Source: Gammaproteobacteria bacterium
GTDB taxonomy: Bacteria > Pseudomonadota > Gammaproteobacteria > Immundisolibacterales > Immundisolibacteraceae
Assembly (NCBI GenBank): GCA_003526065.1
Contig: DQBD01000128.1
Location: 2,727 to 18,882, forward strand
Length of the DNA stretch: 16,156 nucleotides
Direction of reading: 5' to 3'
Under the pieces are notes generated by a model, which was not told the origin of the DNA, made no database searches, and worked only from the letters and a program-made list of their open reading frames with translations. How positions within the stretch are numbered: position 1 is the first letter of the stretch; every line of letters begins with the position of its first letter. A program made the position numbers and the translations under genes. Positions 1 through 6,810 of the stretch are shown in pieces.

Positions 1-2570
1 CCGATGGCGTTCCAGGTCCACACCGTTTCCGGATTGACGCCGGCCATCAGGCGCACCTGGCACTTGATGCGGCCATGATGGCTGGTCACCCACACCCAGC
101 CGTCGTCGGCCACGCCCACGCGCGCCGCCGTCTGCGGGTGCAGGTACAGCCGGTTGCTGCCCAGGATCTGCCGCTGCCAGGCATTTTGCGAATCCCAGGC
201 GTGGTACATGATCATCGGCCGCTGGGTGATGGCGTGCAGCGGAAAGTCGGTGTTGGCGAGCGCCGCACCCTCGAACGGCGGGTACCAGAACGGCAGCGGG
301 TCGAAGTACTGCTCGACACGCTCGCGGTACTCGGCCGGCGGCGTCACGGCGCCGTGGCCGCGCGCCGCCAGACGGAATTTCTGCAGCGGCTCGCTGTACA
401 GCTGCTGGATCACCGGCTTGGCGGAACCGATGAACCCCATGCGCGCGGCGTATTCCAGGTAGTCGCGGTTGGCGTGCTTGAAGTAGCGCGCCTGCGGCGG
501 CAGTTCGTCCTGCCAGAAACAGCCGTTGTCGACGTAGCGCTGCAGCTGGTCCGGATTGACCTCGCCGCTGCCGTGCTGGCTGCCATCCGCCCCGCGCCAG
601 CCGGCCAGCGTGCCGATGCCCGGCTTGCGCTGATGGTTGACGATGTAGTCGGGGTAACCGCCGGGATAGCGCGGACTGCCGTCGTCATCGACCATGCCCG
701 GCAGGCCGAGCCGCGCCCCCAGGTCCAGCAGCACCGACTGAAAGCAGCGCACGTCGCGGTCGGGCTCGACGATCGGCTGGCGAATGGAGTCGGCCGGGCC
801 ATCGGCGCTGGAAATCGGCCGATCCAGCAGCGAAATGGCGTCCCAGCGCTCCAGATACGTGGTGTCCGGCAGCACCAGGTCGCTGTAGGCCACCATTTCG
901 GACGCGAAGGCATCCGAATAGACGATGAACGGGATGCGGTACTCGCCACTGGCGGGGTCCCGATCGGTCAGCATGTCCATGGTGCCGGCACTGTTCATGC
1001 TGGAGTTCCAGCTCATGTTGGCCATGAACATGAACAGGGTGTCGATCGGGTAGGGATCTGCCTTCCAGGCGTTGTGGATCACCATGTGCATGGCGCCGTG
1101 CGCGGCCAGCGGCGCTTCCCATGAGTACGCCTTGTCGATGCGCATGGGCTGGCCGGCTTCGTCCAGCAGCAGGTCATCGGGGCTCGCCACGAAACCCAGC
1201 GGCATGCCCGGCATGGCTTCGCCCGGCTGCACCTGCGCAGGCTTGCCGGTGGGCGGCTGCGGCGGCGGCACCGGCCGCGGGAATGGCGGCTTGTAGCGGA
1301 AGCTGCCCGGCGTGTCGACGGCACCGAGCAGCATCTGCAGCATGTGCAGGGCACGGCAGGTGTGAAAACCGTTGCTGTGGGCGGCAATGCCGCGCATGGC
1401 GTAGAACGACACCGGACGGCCGATCATGCGCGCGTGCCGGCGGCCGGCCCAGTCGGTCCACGGCTGCTCGATGACCACCGGCTGCTCGAACGCGGCCTGG
1501 GCGATCTCGGCCGCCAGTCCGCGAATGGTGGCCGCCGAAAGGCCGGTCTGTTCGGCCACCGCCTCGGGCGCGTAGGCCGGTTCCAGGTAGCGGCGGGCCA
1601 ACAGCTCGAACGCCGGCACCGCGCCGCGCCCGTCCGCCAGCGTGCGCCGGCCGGCCAGCACCGGCTGCGTGTCGGCCTCCATCGCGCTGACCAGCGCACC
1701 GCGCGCGCCGTCGTAGAGCAGCGGATTGCCGTCGCCGTCGCGGGCGAACAGGCCATCGTCGGCGGACCCGGGGTCGTCGATCACCAGCCACGCCGCGTTG
1801 GTGTAGCGGGCCAGGTAGTCGAAGTCGACCTGCTCACTGCGCAGCAGCTCGTGCACCAGCGCCAGGATCAGCAGGCCGTCGGTGCCGGGACGGATGCCCA
1901 GCCACTCGTCGGCAATGGCCGAATAGCCGGTCTGCACCGGGTTGACCGAAACGAACTTGGCGCCGCGCGCCTTGAGCTTGGCCAGACCGATCTTCAGCGG
2001 ATTGCTGTCGTGATCTTCCGCCACGCCGAACATCACCAGGTAGCGGGTGTGTTCCCAGTCGATCTCGCCGAATTCCCAGAAGCTGCCGCCGATGCTGTAC
2101 AGCCCGCCGGCGGCCATGTTCACCGAACAGAAACCGCCGTGGGCCGCGTAGTTCGGCGTACCGAACTGCTGCGCCCACCAGCCGGTGAGCGCCTGGCTCT
2201 GATCGCGACCGGTGAACAGGGCCAGCTTTCGCGGATCGGTCTGGCGGATGCCGTCCAGGCGCTCGGCCAGCATGCCGAGCGCCTCGTCCCACTCGATTTC
2301 CCGGAACTCGCCACGCCCCCGCTCGCCGGTACGCAGCAGCGGCTTGCGCAGCCGCGCCGGCGAGTCCTGCTTCATGATGCCGGCGCTGCCCTTGCCGCAG
2401 ATCACCCCGCCGTTGACCGGGTGGTCCGGGTTGCCGTCGATGTAGCGGATCTGGCCATCCTTCAGGTGCACGCGCACGCCGCAGCGGCAGGCGCACATGT
2501 AGCAGGTGGTGGTCTTGATCTGGTCGGCGATGGCGGGCGCGGTGTCGATCACCGGGTCTGAAGCGGGCAT
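1..2570 (-). CDS. soeA: SoeA-like molybdopterin oxidoreductase, catalytic subunit (partial, C-terminus cut by window edge)
   Basis: Read from ATG at 2570-2568, the frame stays open to base 1 (856 codons visible). It belongs to the DMSO-reductase/FdhF superfamily. The N-terminus carries the [4Fe-4S] motif C23-x2-C26-x3-C30-x27-C58 (with an extra C28), followed by the usual Lys at 60. A GGFCSVN motif places Cys148 at the position of the molybdenum ligand. The last visible residues (RQILGSNRLYLHP ... TVWTWNAIG) lie in the C-terminal dinucleotide-binding domain. From memory, the overall wording (CYMCACRCG, GRDQSQ, FGVAEDHDSNP) resembles SoeA, which oxidises sulfite to sulfate in the cytoplasm and passes electrons through SoeB (Fe-S) and SoeC (NrfD-like) to quinone. 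No twin-arginine signal is visible, which fits a cytoplasmic location. Partners would lie to the left. The Shine-Dalgarno is weak; an in-frame GTG at 2615 is an alternative start. Other superfamily members (polysulfide or thiosulfate reductase) are possible. Confidence 0.75.
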   Translation of the reverse strand, partial: MPASDPVIDTAPAIADQIKTTTCYMCACRCGVRVHLKDGQIRYIDGNPDHPVNGGVICGKGSAGIMKQDSPARLRKPLLRTGERGRGEFREIEWDEALGMLAERLDGIRQTDPRKLALFTGRDQSQALTGWWAQQFGTPNYAAHGGFCSVNMAAGGLYSIGGSFWEFGEIDWEHTRYLVMFGVAEDHDSNPLKIGLAKLKARGAKFVSVNPVQTGYSAIADEWLGIRPGTDGLLILALVHELLRSEQVDFDYLARYTNAAWLVIDDPGSADDGLFARDGDGNPLLYDGARGALVSAMEADTQPVLAGRRTLADGRGAVPAFELLARRYLEPAYAPEAVAEQTGLSAATIRGLAAEIAQAAFEQPVVIEQPWTDWAGRRHARMIGRPVSFYAMRGIAAHSNGFHTCRALHMLQMLLGAVDTPGSFRYKPPFPRPVPPPQPPTGKPAQVQPGEAMPGMPLGFVASPDDLLLDEAGQPMRIDKAYSWEAPLAAHGAMHMVIHNAWKADPYPIDTLFMFMANMSWNSSMNSAGTMDMLTDRDPASGEYRIPFIVYSDAFASEMVAYSDLVLPDTTYLERWDAISLLDRPISSADGPADSIRQPIVEPDRDVRCFQSVLLDLGARLGLPGMVDDDGSPRYPGGYPDYIVNHQRKPGIGTLAGWRGADGSQHGSGEVNPDQLQRYVDNGCFWQDELPPQARYFKHANRDYLEYAARMGFIGSAKPVIQQLYSEPLQKFRLAARGHGAVTPPAEYRERVEQYFDPLPFWYPPFEGAALANTDFPLHAITQRPMIMYHAWDSQNAWQRQILGSNRLYLHPQTAARVGVADDGWVWVTSHHGRIKCQVRLMAGVNPETVWTWNAI

Positions 2571-2618
2571 GGGCGGGCGGTCCGGTTGGTGTGCGGCCTG
2601 GCGACGAGCCGTCACAAA

Positions 2619-2638
2619 CTAAACATATAGCCGTTTAA
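2619..2638. promoter_or_regulatory. Operator-like palindrome over a possible soeA -10
   Basis: CTAAAC (2619-2624) and GTTTAA (2633-2638) form an inverted repeat with core TAAAC-N8-GTTTA. On the minus strand the spacer contains TATATG (2624-2629), a 4/6 match to a sigma-70 -10 about 55 nt upstream of the soeA-like ATG. No good -35 lies 16-18 bp further upstream, so an activator-dependent or repressed promoter is possible. The palindrome is directly visible; its function is inferred. Confidence 0.3.
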
Positions 2639-2763
2639 TCTAACCCAAACCGGCATCTCATCGGGCAGCACCAACCGGTAACGAACGCTGCGCCCCCACC
2701 GGTCGCTGCACGCTGGGGCGGCACTAAGTCACAGCTTTCTGACGCCGCATGACCAATCATTTG

Positions 2764-2833
2764 GAGCACCCGGACTGCCTGCGACCGTCGACACCAGACG
2801 GTCCCAGTCTGGGCCGTGAGCAACGGACTGCCT
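2764..2833 (+). repeat. Imperfect direct repeat flanking two alternative hairpins
   Basis: The ten bases CGGACTGCCT occur at 2771-2780 and again at 2824-2833. Both copies are preceded by GAGCA, so the similarity covers about 16-17 bp with one indel and one substitution. Between the copies lie two hairpins that share a strand: GACCGTC 2783-2789 with GACGGTC 2797-2803, and CCAGAC 2794-2799 with GTCTGG 2807-2812. Each has a 7-nt loop, and they cannot both form. The hemerythrin start codon is 27 bp downstream of the second repeat. There is no U-run, so this is not a standard intrinsic terminator. Confidence 0.45.
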
Positions 2834-2859
2834 CACCTCGTCTTAGCCGGTAACACCTC

Positions 2860-3486
2860 ATGGGCAACGCGATCGCGCTACTCGCCGCCGAGCACGCCGC
2901 CATTCATCGGGCCATGGGCGTGCTGAGCCGCCTGTGCGAGCAGGCCGCCGCCGGTGCGGCCGACAACCATGCCGACAACGCGGGCCAGATACTGGAATTC
3001 CTGCGCGAATTTGCCGAAGGCTGCCATAACGCGAAGGAAGAGCGGTTGCTGTTTCCGGCATTGAGCCGCCGCGGGGTGCCTGCCACTCAAGGCGCGATCG
3101 CGGCGCAACTGGCCGGGCGACACCAACGCCGGCAGCTGATCGATGCCATGACGCGTTCCCAGGCCGCCTGGTCGGCAGGCCATCGCGGCGCCGGCACACG
3201 CTTCAGCGCGGCCGCAACGGCCTATCACGCACTGCACGAGAAGCAGGTGGCGGCGGAGCACGACGTGCTGTTTGTCGTCGCCGACCGGGTTCTGGACACG
3301 TTGGCGCAGGATGCGCTGACGCACGCCTTCGGCCAGTTCGACCTGCAGGTGCTCGGCCGCAGCCGGCGATCGGCGCTGTACCGCCAGCTGGACAAGCTGC
3401 AACTGCAGTACCCCGCGACGGGGGTAACCGCCGCCCAGGCCCGCGGCGCCTCACGCGCGCCGCGAGCGACCGTGTGGGTCCCTTAG
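2860..3486 (+). CDS. Hemerythrin HHE-domain protein
   Basis: This 208-residue, mostly helical soluble protein reads as a four-helix HHE cation-binding fold. Likely diiron ligands are H12 (in AEHAAIH, helix 1), H56 and E60 (in CHNAKEERLLFP, helix 2), H88 (helix 3), and E133 with H123 or H126 (YHALHEKQVAAEHDVLF, helix 4). In many family members helix 4 has H-x3-E; here that position is Q129, so the second half-site looks altered. Residues after about 150 form a C-terminal extension ending in a basic, Ala-rich tail. Such proteins bind O2 or NO reversibly, or sense oxygen, redox state or iron. The gene is divergent from the soeA-like gene, which hints at a linked role. The ATG at 2860 has only a weak ribosome binding site, and no better in-frame start is evident. 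The substrate is unknown. Confidence 0.8.
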   Translation: MGNAIALLAAEHAAIHRAMGVLSRLCEQAAAGAADNHADNAGQILEFLREFAEGCHNAKEERLLFPALSRRGVPATQGAIAAQLAGRHQRRQLIDAMTRSQAAWSAGHRGAGTRFSAAATAYHALHEKQVAAEHDVLFVVADRVLDTLAQDALTHAFGQFDLQVLGRSRRSALYRQLDKLQLQYPATGVTAAQARGASRAPRATVWVP

Positions 3487-3510
3487 ACAAACAGTCCGAC
3501 CACAGCGCCC

Positions 3511-3527
3511 CGCGCGCTGATCGCGCG
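3511..3527. terminator. Possible bidirectional hairpin between convergent genes
   Basis: CGCGCG (3511-3516), CTGAT and CGCGCG (3522-3527) can form a 6-bp stem in the 47-bp gap between the convergent hemerythrin and GST genes. No T-tract follows on either strand, so a termination role is only suggested by position. Confidence 0.25.
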
Positions 3528-3533
3528 TAGACC

Positions 3534-4157
3534 CTATCCGGGCAGCGCCGCCAGTGACGAACCCGCCCAGGCCGGGCGTGCGGCGCAGCGCTCGAACCAG
3601 CGCGCGAGCGCGTCCAGCCCGTCCAGCGCGAACCCGGCCGCGTGCAGATACTCGACGCTGGTGAAGATGGCGATATCGGCCAGCGTGGGCTGCGCGCCGC
3701 AGACGTACGACGCGGCCTTCAGCTCCATGTCCAGCTCCGGCAGTATCAGCCCCAGCAACCGTTCGGTCTCGGCACACGTCGCCGGATCGGGCCCGTCGGG
3801 CCGAAAGCGCCGCTCGCGGACCAGCTGCGCCGCCAGCCGCCCCAGGCGCAGCGCCTGCCAGTCCAGCCACTGATCCACCCTGGCGCGCGGCTGCGGGTCG
3901 GCCGGATACCACGCCTGCCCGCCGTGCGTCAGGGCCAGGTAACGCACGATGGCATGTGCCTCACCCAGGATGAAACCGTCCGCGTCGATCATCGGCACCT
4001 TGCAGGCCGGGTTCAGCGCTTCGGGCAGGTAGTCCCCGGCCTCGGCCTGCTTGACCTCGATGAAGCGGCAATCAAGCGCCAGTTCGGCGCACAGGATGCG
4101 CACCTCGCGCGTCGGCGCCGACCAGGGGTGACCGTACAGGTCGAGTGTCACGGGCAC
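3534..4157 (-). CDS. Glutathione S-transferase family protein
   Basis: This 207-residue protein has the canonical two-domain GST layout. An N-terminal thioredoxin-like domain (about 1-80) opens TLDLYGHPWSAPTREV, with a Ser at 13 (and Thr/Arg following) where theta/beta-type enzymes bind glutathione. It continues with the cis-proline loop NPACKVPMID and the glutathione-binding GEAHAIVRYL segment. An all-helical C-terminal domain contains PTLADIAIFTSVEYL, the usual N-capping motif. Two GTG starts are possible. GTG at 4157 has GGAG 8 nt upstream and overlaps the upstream reductase gene by 10 nt; GTG at 4151 would give a 4-nt GTGA overlap. I chose 4157 on ribosome-binding-site spacing. The overlap suggests translational coupling. 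The substrate cannot be told from sequence; roles in detoxifying electrophiles are typical. Confidence 0.87.
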   Translation of the reverse strand: MPVTLDLYGHPWSAPTREVRILCAELALDCRFIEVKQAEAGDYLPEALNPACKVPMIDADGFILGEAHAIVRYLALTHGGQAWYPADPQPRARVDQWLDWQALRLGRLAAQLVRERRFRPDGPDPATCAETERLLGLILPELDMELKAASYVCGAQPTLADIAIFTSVEYLHAAGFALDGLDALARWFERCAARPAWAGSSLAALPG

Positions 4158-5188
4158 GGGTTGGGCTCCGCTGCATGGACGGCCTCGATGGCCTCCACCA
4201 CGGCCTCCGGCAGCGTAAGTTCGGCCGCATCGATGTTGGCGGCCAGCTGCTCCAGCGTGGTGGCGCCGATGATCGCGCTGGTCAGGAACGGCTGGCGCAA
4301 CACAAACGCCAGCGCCATCTGCGCCGGGTCCAGGCCGTGCCGCTCGGCGATCTGGGCGTATGCCTCGACGGCCTTCACCGCCGGCGGCGTGCTGTAGCGC
4401 TTGAAGCGGTCGAAGCGCGTCAAGCGCCCCTGCGGCGGGCGCGCCCCGTGCCGGTACTTGCCGCTGAGTGCCCCCATCGCCAGCGGCGAGTAGGCCAGCA
4501 GGCCCACCTGCTCGCGCACCGCGATTTCCGCCAGCCCGATTTCGAACACGCGGTTGAGCAGGTTGTACGGATTCTGCACCGACGCCACGCGCGGCAGGCC
4601 GCGCTGCTCGCTCAGCGCCAGATAACGCAACACGCCCCACGGCGTCTCGTTGCTGACGCCGACCTCGCGCACCTTGCCGGCGCGCCTGAGGTCATCCAGC
4701 GCCTGCAACGTTTCCTCGATCGGCACCTCGTCGGCCTGCGGCTGGGACTGGTAACCCAGACGGCCGAAGAAATTGGTGCTCCGATCCGGCCAGTGCACCT
4801 GGTAGAGGTCGATGTAGTCGGTCTGCAGGCGCCGCAGGCTGGCCTCGACGGCAGCCTCGATGTTGCGCCGGTCCGGACGGATCGGAAACGGCCGCGCGTA
4901 GCTCAGCTCGGTCGACCGGCCGGACACCTTGCTGGCGACGATCCCCCGGTCGCGCCCGCCGCGGGCCTTGAGCCAGCTGCCGATATGGGCCTCGGTCAGG
5001 CCCTGCGTCTCGCGCCGCGGCGGCACCGGATACATCTCGGCGGCGTCGATGAAATTGATGCCATGCGCGAGCGCGTAGTCGAGCTGGGCATGCGCCTCGG
5101 CTTCGGTGTTCTGTTCACCGAAGGTCATCGTGCCCAGGCACAGTCGGCTCACCGACAGCCCGCTGTGACCAAGTGGCGAATACTGCAT
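4148..5188 (-). CDS. tas: NADP(H)-dependent aldo/keto reductase, Tas type
   Basis: This 346-residue TIM-barrel aldo/keto reductase has the same length as E. coli Tas as I recall it. The catalytic tetrad is intact: D48 and Y53 in NFIDAAEMYP, K87 in IVASKVSG and H132 in LYQVHWPDR. The N-terminal hairpin LGHSGLSVSRLCLGTMTFG and the C-terminal SAIIGATTLEQL region, which contacts the NADP phosphate, are typical. The insert around Y97-P105 and FFGRLGYQSQ is characteristic of the Tas subgroup. The ATG at 5188 was preferred over an upstream GTG-type extension into the GC-rich leader because homology begins at MQYSPLG. The gene overlaps the GST gene downstream, so the two are probably one stress or detoxification operon, divergent from metY. 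The physiological carbonyl substrate is unknown. Confidence 0.88.
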   Translation of the reverse strand: MQYSPLGHSGLSVSRLCLGTMTFGEQNTEAEAHAQLDYALAHGINFIDAAEMYPVPPRRETQGLTEAHIGSWLKARGGRDRGIVASKVSGRSTELSYARPFPIRPDRRNIEAAVEASLRRLQTDYIDLYQVHWPDRSTNFFGRLGYQSQPQADEVPIEETLQALDDLRRAGKVREVGVSNETPWGVLRYLALSEQRGLPRVASVQNPYNLLNRVFEIGLAEIAVREQVGLLAYSPLAMGALSGKYRHGARPPQGRLTRFDRFKRYSTPPAVKAVEAYAQIAERHGLDPAQMALAFVLRQPFLTSAIIGATTLEQLAANIDAAELTLPEAVVEAIEAVHAAEPNPCP

Positions 5189-5221
5189 GGGGATACCCGG
5201 ATCAGCTGCGTAAAAGGCCGA

Positions 5222-5230
5222 TGGTATAGT
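5222..5230 (+). promoter_or_regulatory. Extended -10 promoter candidate for metY
   Basis: TGG-TATAGT (5222-5230) matches the extended -10 form TGn-TATAAT with 5/6 in the hexamer. It lies in the only AT-rich patch of the 101-bp gap between the divergent reductase and metY genes. The -35 region (TCAGCT at 5202-5207) is poor, as is common with extended -10 promoters. Transcription would start near 5237, giving a leader of about 53 nt. Confidence 0.45.
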
Positions 5231-5240
5231 CGCGCGCCCC

Positions 5241-5260
5241 GGCGCCGGTACCCCGGCGCC
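5241..5260. promoter_or_regulatory. Perfect 8-bp hairpin in the metY leader
   Basis: GGCGCCGG (5241-5248), loop TACC, CCGGCGCC (5253-5260) is a perfect, all-GC inverted repeat. It sits just downstream of the predicted metY start of transcription and 16 nt before the GGAG (5277-5280). It could stabilise the 5' end of the mRNA, act as an operator, or be a leader control element. No known SAM riboswitch class was recognised. Confidence 0.4.
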
Positions 5261-5289
5261 CGTCATCTTTCATGCCGGAGCCGAGACCG

Positions 5290-6567
5290 ATGGAACTCGA
5301 AACGCTTGCCATCCATGGCGGTTATTCCCCCGACCCGACCACCAAGTCGGTGGCGGTGCCGATCTATCAGACCGTCTCCTACGCCTTCGACAGCGCCCAG
5401 CACGGCGCCGACCTGTTCGACCTCAAGGTCGCGGGCAACATCTATACCCGCATCATGAACCCGACCAATGACGTGCTCGAGCAGCGCGTGGCGGCCATGG
5501 AAGGCGGCATCGCGGCGCTGGCGCTGGCCTCCGGTTCGGCGGCCATCACCTACACCGTGATGAATCTGGCGCGGGTCGGCGACAACATCGTGTCGACCAA
5601 GAAGCTGTACGGCGGCACCTACAACCTGTTCGCCCACACGCTGCCGCAGTTCGGCATCGAGACGCGCTTCATCGACCACGACAACCTGGACGAACTGAAG
5701 GCCGCCATCGACTCCAGGACCAAGGCAGTGTTCTGCGAGACCATCGGCAACCCGGCCGGCCATGTGCCGGACCTGGCCGGCATCGCCGCCGTGGCGCACG
5801 CCGCCGGCGTGCCGCTGGTGGTGGACAGCACGGTCGCCACCCCGGCGCTGTGCCGGCCCATCGAACACGGCGCCGACATCGTCATCCACTCGCTGACCAA
5901 GTACATGGGCGGCCACGGCACCAGCCTTGGCGGCATCATCGTCGATTCCGGCAAGTTCCCGTGGGCCGAGCACGCCGACCGCTTCCCGCAGTTCAGCACG
6001 CCGGACCCGTCCTACCACGGCACGGTGATGACCGAGGCCTTCGGGCCGGCGGCGTTCATTGCCCGCACGCGGGTGGTGCCGCTGCGCAACATGGGCGCGC
6101 AGATGGCGCCGATGAACGCGTTCCTCATCATGCAGGGCATCGAGACGCTGTCGCTGCGCATGGACCGCCACTGCGACAACACGCAGAAGGTGGCCGAATA
6201 CCTGAAGGCCCACCCCCAGGTCAGCTGGGTGTCCTACGCCGGCCTGCCGGACCACCCCGACCACGCCCAGGCCAACAAATACCTCGGCGGGCGCGCGTCC
6301 GGCATCCTGTCGTTCGGCGTCAAGGGCGGTTACGACGCCGGCGTCAGGTTCCTGGACGCGCTGCAGCTGGTCACGCGCCTGGTCAACATCGGCGACGCCA
6401 AGTCGCTGGCCACCCACCCGGCCTCGACCACGCACCGCCAGCTGAACCCCGACGAGCTGGTTGCCGCCGGCGTGACGCCGGACATGGTGCGCCTGTCCAT
6501 CGGCATCGAGAACGCCGCCGACATCCTGGCCGACATCGAACAGGCGCTCAAAGCCAGCGCCGCCTGA
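5290..6567 (+). CDS. metY: O-acetylhomoserine sulfhydrylase (aminocarboxypropyltransferase)
   Basis: This 425-residue fold-type I PLP enzyme of the Cys/Met metabolism family catalyses O-acetyl-L-homoserine plus sulfide to L-homocysteine plus acetate, the direct sulfhydrylation route to methionine. The PLP-binding lysine is K204 in HSLTKYMGGHGTSLGG. The upstream VVDSTVATPALCRP strand and the early YQTVSYAF and YTRIMNPTNDVLE segments are family hallmarks. The length of about 425, with the extra segment GKFPWAEHADRFPQF after the PLP lysine, favours MetY over the shorter (~395 residues) cystathionine gamma-synthase, MetZ or methionine gamma-lyase. ATG 5290 was chosen because GGAG lies 9 nt upstream; ATG 5272, six codons earlier, has no ribosome binding site. 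The gene is monocistronic as far as can be seen, and no metX is nearby. It acts in the cytoplasm as a tetramer. Confidence 0.88.
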   Translation: MELETLAIHGGYSPDPTTKSVAVPIYQTVSYAFDSAQHGADLFDLKVAGNIYTRIMNPTNDVLEQRVAAMEGGIAALALASGSAAITYTVMNLARVGDNIVSTKKLYGGTYNLFAHTLPQFGIETRFIDHDNLDELKAAIDSRTKAVFCETIGNPAGHVPDLAGIAAVAHAAGVPLVVDSTVATPALCRPIEHGADIVIHSLTKYMGGHGTSLGGIIVDSGKFPWAEHADRFPQFSTPDPSYHGTVMTEAFGPAAFIARTRVVPLRNMGAQMAPMNAFLIMQGIETLSLRMDRHCDNTQKVAEYLKAHPQVSWVSYAGLPDHPDHAQANKYLGGRASGILSFGVKGGYDAGVRFLDALQLVTRLVNIGDAKSLATHPASTTHRQLNPDELVAAGVTPDMVRLSIGIENAADILADIEQALKASAA

Positions 6568-6589
6568 GAGCGTGTGAATTTTCAAGGTC

Positions 6590-6645
6590 CCGGTCCGGCC
6601 AGGACCGGCCGGACGCGAATCGGGCACGACCGGGCTTGATTCGCG
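6590..6645. repeat. Three stem-loops after metY, two of them mutually exclusive
   Basis: CCGGTCC (6590-6596) pairs with GGACCGG (6602-6608). Alternatively GTCCGGCC (6593-6600) pairs with GGCCGGAC (6607-6614). A third stem, CGCGAATC (6614-6621) with GATTCGCG (6638-6645), encloses a 16-nt loop. All are perfect matches. They start 22 bp after the metY stop codon and may protect the 3' end of its mRNA or act as a Rho-linked termination region. Confidence 0.45.
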
Positions 6646-6689
6646 CGGATCGGCCCGGGCGTGCACCGGACCTGTGACCTTAGAGAAAC

Positions 6690-6714
6690 GCACGGGACGT
6701 GCATCTGTTATCAA
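6690..6714 (+). promoter_or_regulatory. Candidate promoter and operator of the metal-efflux operon
   Basis: TGT-TATCAA (6706-6714) fits an extended -10 (4/6 in the hexamer). Immediately upstream is the inverted repeat GCACG-GGA-CGTGC (6690-6702), which would occupy the spacer and could be an operator. The His-rich gene starts about 100 bp downstream. The palindrome is seen directly; the regulatory reading is inferred, and no metalloregulator gene is in the window to pair it with. Confidence 0.3.
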
Positions 6715-6728
6715 ACTGCCCCCGACTC

Positions 6729-6765
6729 CCGCCCGCAGCGACGCCCCGGCGGTCGCTGCGGGCGG
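6729..6765. repeat. Perfect 14-bp inverted repeat upstream of the metal operon
   Basis: CCGCCCGCAGCGAC (6729-6742), a 9-nt loop, then the exact complement GTCGCTGCGGGCGG (6752-6765). It is the longest perfect stem I found in the intergenic regions. It lies between the candidate promoter and the first gene of the operon (start 46 bp after the second arm), so it would fall in the mRNA leader. It may be a dispersed repeat, an attenuator or a stabilising stem. There is no U-run. Confidence 0.55.
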
Positions 6766-6810
6766 ATGGCGATGGCGCAGGCCGGCCAGCGGTGATCCGG
6801 CGGTGATACA

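Larger units (their letters stand above)
2571..2859. other. Divergent intergenic region, soeA-like / hemerythrin
   Basis: This 289-bp spacer separates two divergently transcribed genes, so it must hold both promoters. It contains an AT-rich patch (about 2611-2645) in an otherwise GC-rich setting, an operator-like palindrome, an imperfect direct repeat and two overlapping hairpins, listed separately. A minus-strand open frame of 62 codons in it has no recognisable features and is not called as a gene. Confidence 0.8.
6568..6810. other. Intergenic region with clustered inverted repeats
   Basis: This 243-bp gap between metY and the metal operon contains at least five perfect inverted repeats (itemised separately), a candidate promoter, and no convincing gene. 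None of the hairpins is followed by a T-tract on the plus strand, so metY termination here is not of the classical intrinsic kind. Confidence 0.75.

Noticed and set aside
75..2561. Plus-strand open frames of 349 and 405 codons under the molybdoenzyme gene
   Set aside because: The minus-strand frame from 2570 to 1 gives a coherent Fe-S/molybdopterin protein with all ligands; the plus frames are its shadows.
2635..2823. 62-codon minus-strand frame in the divergent spacer
   Set aside because: No ribosome binding site or recognisable feature, and it covers the repeat and hairpin structures.
6729..6765. 14-bp stem as an intrinsic terminator of metY
   Set aside because: No T-run follows on either strand, and it lies 160 bp beyond the gene.
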